Shown here: positions 9,805 through 20,811 of the stretch, in pieces
How positions within the stretch are numbered: position 1 is the first letter of the stretch
How the letters are laid out: the number at the start of each line of letters is the position of its first letter
Assembly (NCBI GenBank): GCA_003427395.1
Contig: BFEA01000395.1
Coordinates: 1,091,402 to 1,143,698, forward strand
Direction: 5' to 3'
DNA from: Chara braunii
Taxonomy: Eukaryota > Streptophyta > Charophyceae > Charales > Characeae
DNA length: 52,297 nucleotides
Position numbers and translations under genes: made by a program
The notes under the pieces: generated by a model
Database searches by the model: none
The model's input: the letters and a program-made list of their open reading frames with translations, nothing else
Told to the model about the DNA's origin: nothing

Positions 9805-12562
9805 ATGGCCGCTCCAACTACTGAGCGCAAAGTGGCCCCCTTCAAGCAGGCAGTTCAAAATGTTGTATACACACCTCGCAACCTGCAACCAAACAAGGAT
9901 CAAATGAAAATCATTGACAACGGAGCACTCCAAGTTTTTTATCGAAAAAACGAAAGTCGAAGGAATACCAGTCACAAAGGAAGTGGCGACCGGCAAGAAA
10001 GAAGAAGAAGTGATTGTGTGGAAATACCCTGAGGGCAAAGTCCCTGAACTGGATAATCTGCACGAGAAACATGCGGTGGTTTTTAATTTCACTCGCAACA
10101 GTGCGGACCTCATGCCTACAGAAAAAAGGAAATGGATCATAGAGACAATCAAGAAAGAATCGAAGCTCAAGGACGTTGGGGAACGCTTCTCTCTGCAAAA
10201 TTTGGGTCGCAACAACGTGATGGTGATCTTCAATCTGGAACACCATGTCCAAATCGCAGCAGATTTGCAGTCAAGGAACTGCAATGGATCCATATGCACG
10301 ATCACCAAGTGGAAAAAGCAGACTGCACAGAGACAAAATCCCACCTTCTCAGTATCATACAAGCAGACCCTCATGAAAGAGCACTTTTGGGTGCAATTCG
10401 GCGGCATCCATCTAGGATTCCATGGTCTAGTGGTAGATAGACTGGAACGGCAATACACAACAAATAAAATCCTTAAATGGATTCTGCCAACGCCTGAATT
10501 CCTTGCACCACATTGTGGATCGATGATGGCCTTGCTCGAAGTGAAGACTGACGACCCTCCTGTGTTCCAGAGTCTTGGGGATTGGAGATTGATAACAAGA
10601 GCCTGGAAATCAAAGTCTCTACTAGAGCTTCCCCAATTTGCTTCAGATGCAAAGCCCGTTGTCACATGGGCACTGACCCAAACTGCCCGAAGTTTCCCAA
10701 GCACTCCAAGGAACGGAAACTTCACCCCGGCATGCTGGTGGAGGTAGGAGATGCCCCGAGCACGTGGTTCATATCGACCCCAAGTACGATGGGTGGGTCT
10801 TCGATGATAACCTGGATGACCCAGACTGGGTATGGCATTACACGGACCAGGAGCCAACAGTTAAAAAACCCAGCATTTTCACCCTTGCAGGCAACAGATG
10901 GCAGAAAAAAACGACGGGAAAACTTATTGGGAATCCAACGAAAATCACCATCGATCCGCTGCTCGATTCCCGCGTGATCAGGGAAGAGAAAGCGATAGAA
11001 AATCTGCTATGGGATCTGGACTCAATTAGAGAACAGACTGAAGAACACTACTCCAAAGAACCAACAGCCTTTCGAGAGTTGCTCAAACGGAAGGAACAAG
11101 AGTCTCTCAAGGGGCTATCCAAACACACGCTGGATGACGGCACACTGGCAAAAACGGAAGTGGGTCTCAAGAGGAAAAAAACGAGGGAATCGGAAACAGA
11201 AACAGGAAAGGAACAGCCCCCAGCAAAAGGACTGAAGAGGGGTACAGACTCTGATTCCGCTAGCGCTGACAAGGATAGCAAAGACAACGGCGATGAGGGA
11301 GGGACCAGTGGGACAACCTCAGATAGCAAGCCTGAGTCTGAGTCTCAACGATCTTTCAAATGGTTGAGGGAGTACGTGGAGAAAGCCAAAAAGAAAGAGA
11401 ACACGCTTTCGACATTAGAGCAGCCTGCCTAAAGCACGTTGAGAGGTCTCGGAAAAATGGAAAGAACGACAAGAAGGGATCGGTGGCTGGTATTGAAAAA
11501 AAACAATAAGACGTGCTGAAGAAGGAGAAGGCGGACAAAGAAAGAGCAGAAGAATTTTCTGAATACACAACGTTTAGGTATGCAAAAAAGAAAAGGGCAA
11601 GAGAACAAGGTTTGACAGACAAGGACAAAACAGTACTCAACACCAATGACTCATTATAGGATTTGTGTCCCAAGAAATGGAAGACAACAAAGAATCAAAG
11701 AAAAAAAGAACCGCATGCAGATTTACAGTCCGACCAGACAGAATGCGAAGATGAATCTTCACGTGCAACATTAGAGAAAGAAGCGGTTGTGATAGTGGCA
11801 CAAACAGAAACGCTGGTGAAGCTGAACGCTGAGTACACCCCAGAGTTCACCTCCCTCCAACACATCGTCGATGGCAAGGCTCCCAATGTTGTGGACTCTA
11901 CCAAGTCAGCAAGACTCACCTTGATGGGCACCCGCCCGCTGATAGCAGCCAGGTACATGGAAAAGGAGCTTGAATGGTAGGTGGCTACAGATGTGTCCTT
12001 CACGATCCCCAAGGTAGAGGAAGGCCAGAATGTAGCCAAAATTCTCCAAGAACAGGTAACAAAGGACTTCCCACTGGACCTGTATGAATCGATGGAGTCA
12101 ATCAGCCAGTCAAAGGTCAGTTCCTCGCAAAGAGAACACGATAAGCAGCAGGGCCAGCCAATGGAGGAAGAACGGCATGCCCCCGCCGCCTTGTTCCCCG
12201 TGATAGCCAAAATGCCAGTCAACACCAAGCTCAAAAGTGGGATGATGTGGAGACAATGGAGGACAGTCACATCGATACCATATAGCGTGCTAATGGGCCA
12301 AGGCATTCCAGCAGAATTGCTGGCAGCCTCAGTGGCACAACTTTTGAGCGTGGGAACTCTCTGTGGAGACAGCAACTTAGAATCAAGAGCCATCACGATG
12401 GACCTGGACAGGATCTACATGAGTGACTGCTCTAAGGACGGCATGGGAGAATGGCACAAGGAAGAGGAAGATAGCGGTTCAAAGTCGAGCCTGTCCTCGA
12501 ACCAGGGAGGCAGTGCAAGTATTGGAGAGTATAAGATGGATGACACAACAACTAAGACATAA
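9805..12562 (+). pseudogene. LINE ORF1, frameshifted
   Basis: ORF1 of plant L1-like elements encodes an RNA-binding protein. The reading starts at ATG 9,805 (MAAPTTERKVAPFKQ) and shifts frame near 9,945. It continues through a region resembling the DUF4283-type domain (VMVIFNLEHH, SICTITKW, HFWVQFGGIHLGFHG) and shifts again near 10,590 to reach the cysteine motif CFRCKARCHMGTDPNC, a CX2CX4HX6C variant. A third shift near 10,760 leads into an acidic/basic, Lys- and Glu-rich tail ending at 11,432. A further coding-like segment with one in-frame TAG (11,978) runs from 11,663 to 12,562. At least three shifts and two stops make this a dead gene. The long minus-strand frame opposite it is a shadow. 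Confidence 0.7.
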
Positions 12563-12669
12563 CAGCATCTGCCGGACGGCACCACATCAGCCATGGAGGC
12601 AACTGATTCGGACCCCTCTTAGATAACCCATGCTCATTAATCCTTCACCATTAACCCTCCAACTCGCCA

Positions 12670-14412
12670 GTGATTGAAGCTTTCAGGAATAGGGCGAATC
12701 CCAAACAAGAAACCAAAGCCCTCCAAGTCAAATGGATCACTAAACTTCTAACCAAACCAGGTACAGCATGGAATAAACTAGCTCTAGACAGCATCAGAGG
12801 CTTAGCCCCGATACAGACCCCAGCAAACATGTCCGGGCTATTCTGGGTAATGAACAAGGAATGGATGCCAAAAACAGGACGCAGAAATCGTAGACAAGGA
12901 ATCAACCCTCTGGAAGCCAGACCTCCCACACCCTACTGGGAAGCTCTGCTACAGATATGGAGGGAAATCATGCCAAAAAAAGTCGGCAAACCCAAGTCTA
13001 GGGAAGAAGTACTGAGGCACCCCCTCTTTGGCAATCCATGGTTAAGAGACAAAAGTGATCACTCGCTCTCCCTCAAACCCAAAGGAACACAATGGCTATT
13101 ATGGGTAAAGCAGGGAGTGTGGAACATTGGTCATGGGTGGGATGAAGAGAAAAAAGACTGGGTAACGGACCAGGAACTTGCCTCTCGCCTTAAGGGCTGC
13201 CACCGGCGAGACAGGAACCTACAAACACTCATTAACAGTATCCCAGAAGGCTGGAAAGAATTGCTGAAGGGAACGTCAACTTGGAAAACGGGCGAATGGG
13301 GTATTTGGATACAGGAAACGCCCCCCTCGAGGGCCTACCAATTCTCACACAAACAACCGGGCTCCAATACACTTGCTATATTCACGTCCTACCCAACTTT
13401 GTTGTCAGCCCATGGCTCTGCAGCTATTTTGGACAAAGACGTGGAAAGGACAAGCCTAGACATCTTCCTCCTCAGAAAAGTGAGAGTTACGGGATCCTGG
13501 CCCAAAACGATCTTCAGAATGGACACAGCGATCCAGGACCTGGAATTCGACCCAGCGGAATGGGCCTGGACATCAGGTAGAAACAAAAATACCAATATAA
13601 TAAATATATACATCCAGGACTACTCAGTGAAAATTGGTTACAAGCTATTCCTCAAGACTAAAGATCCGGAACCTACAATCAGATGCAGATGGCAAAAATT
13701 AATTGGTCAAGAGGCAGATCAGATCTCACAAATGCCATGGAAGAAATTCAAATCAATCAGGCCGGTCAAAATAAGGAGTCTTCAATGGCTTATCGCCTAC
13801 ATGGCACTACTGGTTAACCAATGGCTCCACATTCGAAGATGAAGGAATGATCCTAACAGTTCTGATCTATGCACAGTCTGCTCAGATAATGAACCGGAAG
13901 ACATACTGCACTGCCTAATCGGAGGTAAGGAAGCGCCGGAGTACTGGGCTAGGGCCTCGGACCTCTGGGACTCCCTTTTCACACCACCCCTCCTTGAACA
14001 GCCCATTCAACTTCTACTATGGACTAACATCCCAACTGATCTCAACAGTATAGAGACAACATGGTATCGCATAATCAGAAAAGTTACACTTTGGTCGATT
14101 TGGAAAGAGAGATGCAGCAGGACCTTCGAGGGACTATCAACTCAAGGAGAAAAGGTATGGGCGGAGACAAGGTCCCTGATACAGGCAGAGATCCTATGCA
14201 GATGGCGAAAAACAAGACAGTCTATGCCCGATGATGAGGACCGAGAGAAGATTGTTCTATCCAAGTTTGTTAAAATTTGGCTGGTGGGGGGGAGGATTGC
14301 AGAAATAAGCGACAACAACATACGGTGGAAAGAGTGGCATAACTCAGAAGCGAGCTATAGGATCTCAACTCTGCAGGCAACGGGAGGCCCACAGGATCCA
14401 CAGGCCACATAA
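12670..14412 (+). pseudogene. LINE ORF2 C-terminal remnant with zf-RVT domain
   Basis: Only the region downstream of the reverse transcriptase survives. The frame reads from 12,670 to a TGA at 13,840 and continues in the same frame to 14,412. The zinc-binding reverse-transcriptase C-terminal module (zf-RVT) is clear: a VKIRSLQWL-like segment, then LCTVC and HCLI giving the CxxC...HC pattern, YWARASDLW, and a WSIWKERCSRTFEG motif typical of plant LINE ends. Endonuclease and polymerase palm motifs are absent upstream. This indicates an internal deletion close to 12,563-12,669 rather than simple decay. Confidence 0.75.
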
Positions 14413-14741
14413 GGATAAAGACGCCTTCTCAATGCTGCTGTAAAACTACACATCTGCTGGTCCCATTTGTCCTTGCTTGACAAGCATATCTGACAGACTC
14501 CCGTAGAGGAATCTGAGAGGGAAATTAGGGAAAGGCAAGCTGACAGTCAATCCTCCTAACAGGAGCAATCAATGCTGGTCAGGGTTCCTTCGGCCATACG
14601 GAAGGAAGCGTGAGCGTGTATCATGATGTATCCAAAGTTTGACTTGCCAGGGGAATAGGAACCGAACTGACGCTCCCCAGAATGGATATGGAGCCAGGAC
14701 CATAAGGACCTGTTTAAGGGAAAAATAAAAATAAAAAATGC
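14413..14741 (+). other. LINE 3' untranslated region and A-rich tail
   Basis: About 230 bp of this segment matches 22,845-23,084, with shared blocks GAGGAATCTGAGAGG, GGCAAGCTGACAGTCAATCC and ACCGAACTGACGCTCCCCAG. It ends in (AAAAAT)n. The match shows where the 3' end of the LINE family lies. Confidence 0.85.
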
Positions 14742-14798
14742 TTGTCATGCCCAAGCATGGGCTTCTAGTGTCATTTCATTTCATTGTCTGCAGTTCTG

Positions 14799-14991
14799 GC
14801 TTAATTCTTCACTTTAGACTTTGAAGACTATTGAATCTTGCACTAGCCTTGATTTGGACAAAGAGTTTTTGGAAAATGCTGTTGTCAATTGGCTTAATTC
14901 TTCACTTTAGACTTCGAAGACTATTGAATCTTGCACTAGCCTTGATTTGGACAAAGAGTTTTTGGAAAATGCTGTTGTCAACTGCGCCAAC
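14799..14991 (+). repeat. 93-bp nearly identical tandem duplication
   Basis: A unit beginning TTAATTCTTCACTTTAGACT occurs twice in tandem with a 93-bp offset and about one mismatch, so the duplication is recent. One forward frame across each unit reads TLKTIESCTSLDL then DKEFLENAVVN. A TAG lies between the copies in that frame. I cannot assign the peptide to a family; it may be an exon fragment or chance. Confidence 0.8.
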
Positions 14992-15249
14992 TGCCACACA
15001 TCCCATATTCAATTGTTATGTCAATTCCTTCCCAATAACTGAAAATCGTCAATTGCGAGAAGGGGCACACTTACCTGTAGGCTAGGCTATGGTATCTCTC
15101 TTTGGATTTGCCGCACAAGCAGATCCAACAGCAAAGAATCAGACCTCACGAGTGACTCCCCTCCTGCTATGACCGCAGGATGACCTGTGGGAATATGGTT
15201 GGGGAACTTGGGGCGCAATTGTCTGGGGGTCTGTATTCGCATGCTTTTT

Positions 15250-15605
15250 CTGGTCTGTTCACCCATATACCAACTGCAGGGCTCAATCTGAGGCTTTCTG
15301 GATCTACTCCTGCATCTTTCGGATTTCTACTGCACAGAAGCACACACCACACTATGATGAGAATGAAGCCTGCTGCATCCCCTAGCCTTTGTGAGAACGA
15401 CTTGATGGAATGTGGTCGACCCCAGGAACATCTGGCTGTCTGTGTGTTCGTCTGCCTGACCTGTCTGTTCACCCGTCTACCAACCGGGTTCAAACTGAGA
15501 CTGCTGCATCTACCTGTCCATGGGATCTCCACTGCGCAAAGCAAACTGTCATGACAATGAAGCTTGCTGTGTCCTCTACCCTTCTGAGGACAGACTTCGC
15601 GACAC
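15250..15605. repeat. Diverged tandem duplication, period about 210 bp
   Basis: TCTGTTCACCC at 15,254 and 15,464 begins two copies that continue in parallel (CTACCAAC..., AATGAAGCYTGCTG..., CCCTAGCCTT/CTACCCTTCTGAGRACRGACTT). The copies have accumulated many differences. No protein was recognised. Confidence 0.65.
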
Positions 15606-15956
15606 GCCTGGCTTCTGACGTATTTTACTGATATTCGCTGTCTCCTTGAACTTTCTGCTGCTGTGGAGTGTCCATGGGTGCCAACTGCTTGTGACCTGTC
15701 GCAGACTCTGCCTCTTTTGTGTCAGGCCAGAGCGAAGTGACTTTTATCAATCCTCCATGCCATGTGATTTAAGCTGGCGTTCTAAGAGCCGTCCGTCCGA
15801 AAGGCCAAACCCTTTGGTTCCCAGAATGTGTTCAATCCTTCGACAAGGTCACTCGGTTCAAAGTTGTTGTGAGGACTACGGAGCGCCAAACTTATGGAAG
15901 CTGATTCAGGGTCATGTCTAGGAGGGCAGTGATCGGAGGAGGATGGTGATAGATTG

Positions 15957-16420
15957 GAGGAGGTCAGTGGGTCTCATATGACCAGACGTAAACTTGGTGG
16001 AGGATGCAATATTCCGTCTGCAAGCAACTGCTTGTGCAGCAGCACGTATGACAAAACTCCGGTTTGAACTTTGAAAGTGAATTCTGGACCGAAAATCAGA
16101 GCGGTTTTCAATTTGAAGTTTTGAACGTCAACGAGGATTGCTGAGTGAAAGTGGAAGTCAAGGTGGCAAGTCAAAGTGGAAGATGAGAGGAGGTCAGCAG
16201 GTCTAATCTGACGAAAAATAAACTTGGTGGAGTCGGCCACATTCCATCCGCAAGCAGGTGCTTGTGCACCACACAACAAAACTTGAAGTAAGCTTCGGAG
16301 TCCAGACCGAAATTGGAGCGACTTTCAAAGTGAATGCCAAGGAGGATTGCTGAGTGAAGGTGGAAGTTGAAGTGGAAGTCCAAGCAGAAGGAAAAGTTGA
16401 AGTCAAAGCGGAAATTGAAG
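15957..16420. repeat. Diverged tandem duplication upstream of endonuclease V, period 230 bp
   Basis: GAGGAGGTCAG starts copies at 15,957 and 16,187. Both contain AAACTTGGTGGAG, ATTCCRTCYGCAAGCA, GAGGATTGCTGAGTG and a run of GAAGTC/GGAAGT words. It sits directly upstream of the endonuclease V frame and could lie in its promoter or 5' leader. Confidence 0.7.
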
Positions 16421-16475
16421 TGTAAGCCAAGGTAAAAGCACAATATACAGCAATTTCGGGAGCAAATGCCAAAAG

Positions 16476-17750
16476 GTGTGCTGGATGGACGGCCCAAAGA
16501 AAGACATGGAAAGAAGGAGAAGTGAATGGGAACAGGATGGCCCTTCTTCTCAGGCTGGTTCTTCATCTCTGGTAGAGACTGAGCGGCAGGTAGCTGAAGG
16601 GACGCGGACAGCAGATGAGACTGCCAGAAGCAGTGTAAATGTTTGCAGTGATGACAGTTCAGTAGTCTGTTCCAGACCAGCTGTTGACAGAGGAGGAAAG
16701 CAATTACAAGTTGGTTTGGCACATGACATTGGAATAGAAATACAATCACAAGGTTTAATAATGGGAATGAAAAATCAGAGCTCTCAGTGTTGCTCTCACC
16801 TGCTGCAGATGTGGGAACTTGAGCAGGACACACTGCGAGCTCGGTTGGTGACAAAAGACGATGTGCCGTGGAGGCTTCCGCCATACGTGAGGAGACTAGA
16901 TGCCAGCCCTGCGCTGCAGGAGGGCATGGACACAGAGCTCGACATCACCCGCCGAGTGGGAACATCAAGTTGGAGCTGCAGTGAGGGCACCATGTCGAAG
17001 GCATCGAAATGGAGTCCTCACTCGACGTGTCCCATCAATCTCCTGCCAGCTTCAGCATCATCGGATGGCAGCTGTCAGCAGTTCTTCGTGGCTGAGGTTG
17101 GCACGATCTTGGAACGTGTGGGTGGAGTTGACATCAGCTTTGACAAATCCGACGGCTCTCTTGCGTGCGCATCTCTTGTTGTTGTGCATGCACAGACTCT
17201 CAAGGTTATGTATGCCGATTGTGCCATTGTCGAAATGACGCAGCCTTATATTCCAGGCTTCCTTGCTTTCAGGGAGTGCCCAGCCTTGATTTCCTTGCTG
17301 GATCGTGTGGCAGAGGAGCACCCAGCTCTCGCTCCTCAGGTGGTTATGGTTGATGGCAATGGCATCCTTCATTCTCGAGGTTTTGGCCTAGCTTGTCATC
17401 TGGGAGTCGTGACGGGGATACCGACAATTGGTGTGGGAAAGACATTCTTCCATGTAGATGGCCTGACAGAAAACAGAGTAAAGCGGGACTCCTTGAGGAT
17501 GTTGACGGCCCCAGGTGATTGCTGGCCATTGAAGGGGCAAAGCGGCCGTGTCTGGGGTGTAGCTCTGCGGGGAAACAAAGACAGCAAGAATCCTATATTT
17601 GTGTCCGTTGGCCATCGCCTCTCCTTGGAGACAGCAGCTGCCCTGGTGCACCATTTCTGCCAGCACCGCATTCCTGAACCTATTCGTCAAGCAGACATTC
17701 GCTCAAGGGAGCATCTGCGGCAGCACCGTGTCACTCTGCTGCAGCAGTGA
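16476..17750 (+). CDS. ENDOV: Endonuclease V (inosine-specific endonuclease)
   Basis: Endonuclease V cleaves one nucleotide 3' of deaminated adenine: inosine in RNA for eukaryotic members, hypoxanthine in DNA for bacterial ones. The 424-residue frame carries every hallmark. VGGVDISF contains the first metal-binding Asp (D219), and PYIPGFLAFREC holds the wedge and catalytic Glu (E267). VDGNGILHSRGFGLACHLGV follows with D293 and H299, then GVGKTFF, SVGHRLSLETA and PEPIRQADIRSREHL near the end. Conservation begins at about residue 112 (MWELEQDTL), so the true start may be there and the first 111 residues are doubtful. Residues about 137-215 are extra compared with the family. They begin at a GTGAGG donor-like site (16,887) and end near CAG acceptors at 17,078/17,081, so they may be an in-frame intron. 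All catalytic residues are present and the gene looks intact. Confidence 0.92.
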   Translation: MCWMDGPKKDMERRRSEWEQDGPSSQAGSSSLVETERQVAEGTRTADETARSSVNVCSDDSSVVCSRPAVDRGGKQLQVGLAHDIGIEIQSQGLIMGMKNQSSQCCSHLLQMWELEQDTLRARLVTKDDVPWRLPPYVRRLDASPALQEGMDTELDITRRVGTSSWSCSEGTMSKASKWSPHSTCPINLLPASASSDGSCQQFFVAEVGTILERVGGVDISFDKSDGSLACASLVVVHAQTLKVMYADCAIVEMTQPYIPGFLAFRECPALISLLDRVAEEHPALAPQVVMVDGNGILHSRGFGLACHLGVVTGIPTIGVGKTFFHVDGLTENRVKRDSLRMLTAPGDCWPLKGQSGRVWGVALRGNKDSKNPIFVSVGHRLSLETAAALVHHFCQHRIPEPIRQADIRSREHLRQHRVTLLQQ

Positions 17751-18221
17751 CGGAGGGAAATCAGACTCGATCTGGAGACCGCAGCTCCACATTGGAAGAT
17801 GTGCACAGCAGAAAGGCAAGCCGAGAGCTGCGATCTTAGAGAGTAAAGCTGTTGCTTTCCTGAAACAGTCCACAACAGCTGCTACCCCTTTGTCCTGCTC
17901 TCTGCTCTATGCTATTTCAGTCACATTCCGACATTGTCAGCGATGTTATTGAATCACCTATGTGTCTTTTTCACACATCGCCTGAAATTATGGCCTTCCT
18001 GAAAGAGTCAACTGCTAGCCCATTCACATGTAGTTAATGGCTAACCCCACTGTCCTTCTCCTGTACCTCATTTCAGTCACATCCTAGCATAGTATTACGG
18101 TACTATTACGTCAGTTATGGGTCTTTTTTCACCCAGTGTGTAACTAGGCTCCACCCATACTTCAGGTGGAAAAAAAGAAAGAGAACAAATACGCATTTGG
18201 CAATTTGCTGATCATCAAAGG
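17751..18221 (+). other. Downstream region of endonuclease V with tandem duplication
   Basis: Two diverged copies of about 140 bp (about 17,857 and 17,996) share TTCCTGAAASAGTC, ATTTCAGTCACAT and GTCTTTTTTCAC. This is probably 3' untranslated sequence. A polyadenylation site could not be fixed by eye. Confidence 0.5.
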
Positions 18222-18847
18222 TGCTGCACTCCGTGGGATTCAGAGCCTAGACCTGGCCTAAGTACGAGGTAAGTACAGGTTGCTTGTATTTTTGCTGTTT
18301 TTCAAGTTTGCTGCTGACCAGATTTATACCAATAAACAAGAATCAATCAAGACAATAATGAATGAAAATAGTTTAAATAACCTGGGACCTAGAAGTAGAG
18401 CCTTTGTGAGCTGCCCCTAGACACATAGGACCTGGACACGTATAACTCACTAGAGTAGGGCGCGGTAGGACCTGGTAGGCCCAGGTGAAATGGAGTCCAC
18501 AAAAGTGGCAATGTGGTAGCAAATTTCACGTATTCCTAGGTTGGGCATGGTGGCAAGGGGCACTATTTTTAGCGCCTACAAGGAGATACTCTGGGGGCAA
18601 CCATAGCCTGCGTATTCTGGCACTACACTGTGTTGGTAACTTGTTATCAGTGCAGTTAGTTGTGGCGCTCAGGGTAGCAAGGCGCCCAAGTGAACATGAA
18701 AAGTCTCTCCTTTCCACCAAATGTGCTGGTATGGTTCTCCAATACAAGTTTGGTGTGAAGTTTTCTACCAATCGTTTGATTCGCTTTCAGTCAAATTTGT
18801 GTGAAGGATGGATGTTGAAATTGTTTGAAGTTGGGCAAACTGCAACA
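18222..18847 (+). repeat. 5' LTR
   Basis: Begins TGCTGCACTCC and ends GCAACA, one base before the PBS. It aligns along its length with 21,131-21,668. Shared blocks include AAGTANGAGGTAA, TAGAGTAG, GCACTATTTTTAG-like, CTACAAGGAG and AATTTTGGTGTGA-like segments. The copies are far more diverged than the LTRs of the chromovirus at 25-43 kb, so this insertion is older. Confidence 0.7.
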
Positions 18848-18848
18848 C

Positions 18849-18860
18849 TGGTATCAGAGC
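18849..18860 (+). other. Primer-binding site, initiator tRNA-Met type
   Basis: TGGTATCAGAGC is the classic plant complement of the 3' end of initiator tRNA-Met. It lies one base after the LTR, where minus-strand DNA synthesis would start. Confidence 0.85.
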
Positions 18861-20308
18861 AGGAGGGTCGGTCAAGCTGCCACGTCAGCATAGGTGTTAT
18901 GTCAGCAAGGGATACTGCAGCACACACCTACCTCTGGTAGTCGGCAACTACCTACCTCGTGCCGTACCTCATTTTGCACGGTCTTTTCCAACGATTCAAA
19001 CTGGGCAATGAAAGAAAGAGGAACGGGGGAATTGAGGAAGTCGTAGTTGGTAGTTGAACTGAAGATCGAGAGCACGTGATCACAGCACAGTAGGCTAGGA
19101 AGGAAGGCTGTATGTACGTGTGGTTGTCATCGCCCAAAATCAAAAAGAGAGTTTCTAAAACAAGCTCCAAGATGGCAGCAATCAGGCAGAATGAGATTGC
19201 CGCGCTGGAGAGGAAGGCATTGTTGGGGCAGATCGCTGACTCAAAGACGGATGCTGACTACCGTAGTCAACCGCTGATGTCAGCAATAGGTTGGCCCCCC
19301 TGTCGACCCTTCAGGCCAGCGTGAAGGATAGCATGGCTGCCATCAAGGATGCGCTGAATGCGCTTACCACAATGGATGAGAGTTGGAATTTCAAAGGAAC
19401 TGTGCACAGAGAGGATAGATGTCGGGCAGTGTGGTGAACGCGGCTCCTATGGACGCTCAGTCCGTTTCTACAGAGCCTGAAAGCCAGTGAGATGGTGAGA
19501 CCAGCAGGTGGAGCTGCCCCGCTTGCGCAGATTGGGAGAACGAATCTGCAAGTTGCAGGGTGCCTAGTTCTTCCACTCCCCAATTTAGGTTGGCTAAATC
19601 TGGAAATCCCTGCACGGAGGAGCCATACAAGGAGGAAGACTGCAGTAGGGATTGCAACGACGGCGAGGAGAGCAGTTATCGACAAAGTTCTTTTACCTGC
19701 CCTCTCCCCATGCTGGAAACACCACAGCATAGCGAAATGGAGAGGGTGATGAGTCTGTGCGCTGCAGTCAAGAAGGTTATGGTGACATGGGAACTCATTG
19801 AGGAATTAAGTGAAGGAGAAGAGGTGACCCTGATCAACACCATTGTCGACAGTAAGGTAACGAAGACAATGATTGGCAACGGCTCCTCGCAAGACTACAT
19901 CTGGGCATGAAGGTTCAGGACCTCCCCTTTCCTGTAGTGGTCAACATCGCGAATGGGGACGTGATCCAGTTCACACTGTGTATCAAGGACATCCCCGTAA
20001 AAGAAGAACAAAGTGTGTCCTTCTTTGTCCTTCTTTATTCTGGATGGTTTACCATCCCAGATGGTTCTTGAGTCTTGACCAACGATGATTTTGAGCCACA
20101 GGGGCTGTTCTCCCTTTCGCAGCTCAGACATTGCAAGTGCTAGGTTCAACAGGCGGGTATGTGACCTGCATGCATGGGAATGTGAAGGGGGCAGCCAAGG
20201 ACAAGTCAGGGAAGATGTGCATGCCTGCACCAGCATTGGGAGTCGCTATAGCAGATGCACAGGCCCTTCTCAGCAAAGATGGAGTTTAAGTAGTCCGTCA
20301 GAATAGTT

Positions 20309-20393
20309 CAAGTTCCAACTAGTCCCAAGAAGAGCTAAAGGCATCGAGGAGACCGAGGTCAAGCATCCCATACAAGTTCCAACTAGTCCCAAG
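20309..20393 (+). repeat. Short direct repeat, 64-bp offset
   Basis: The 21-bp phrase starting CAAGTTCCAACTAGTCC occurs at 20,309 and 20,373 within the pol remnant, an exact local duplication. Confidence 0.8.
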
Positions 20394-20741
20394 GTGCTGT
20401 ACCTCCTAAAAGGTGGATCTACCACGTCTCCAGCAGATCTCAGATAACTGAAGAAGCAGCTGGTAGAACTCACAGAAAAGGGATGGATCAGATCCAGCAC
20501 TTCACTGTATTGCACACTGGTGCTGATACCCTGTGTTCCATTCTTAAAAGCTTGAGCCGTACATGCCATCAAGATTCAAAGGCCGAAGAATCGTCCGTCC
20601 TCCTAGTAAGGATGGACAAGCAGATGTGGAGAACATTGTTGAACATCAGTTAACAAGGGCATCAGGAAGGAGAGGAAGACCAGGAAAAATCGACAGAGTA
20701 AAATTTCAGCACTACCCGTAGGAAGAGGAAGAGGAGGATGA

Positions 20742-20811
20742 GTCCTTTGGGATATCTGTTAAAATTTGGAACAATACAGAGAAGATTAGCATGGGCCCTG
20801 AGCAAGGATGA
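20742..20811 (+). ncRNA. 3'-truncated U6 snRNA retrocopy with target duplication
   Basis: U6 blocks are GTCCTTTGGGATATCTG, TTGGAACAATACAGAGA, AGATTAGCATGG and GCAAGGATGA, after which U6 identity stops. A 23-nt unrelated tail follows. The 18-bp sequence AGGAAGAGGAGGATGAGT (20,726-20,743) recurs with one mismatch at 20,835-20,852. It splits a chromodomain-like frame that rejoins when the insert and one copy are removed. This is direct evidence for insertion by target-primed reverse transcription. The extra tail suggests template switching. Confidence 0.85.

Larger units (their letters stand above)
8941..14741 (+). mobile_element. L1-like LINE retrotransposon, internally deleted
   Basis: The element has a C-rich 5' region, a broken ORF1 with a CCHC-like motif, the C-terminal end of ORF2 and an A-rich tail of AAAAAT units. 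The 11-bp word TTGTCATGCCC occurs at 8,930-8,940 and again at 14,742-14,752 just after the tail, which I take as the target-site duplication. The apurinic endonuclease and reverse transcriptase domains expected between ORF1 and the ORF2 C-terminus are absent, so this copy cannot mobilise itself. The 5' boundary rests on the 11-bp match alone. A truncated copy of the same family lies at 22,821-23,084. Confidence 0.75.

Noticed and set aside
9691-10857. 388-residue open frame on the minus strand
   Set aside because: It is antisense to LINE ORF1, has no recognisable domain, and the plus-strand fragments carry the CCHC-like motif and DUF4283-like blocks.
18952-19170. Short minus-strand frames inside the 18-21 kb element
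   Set aside because: They are opposite the gag remnant and have no motif.
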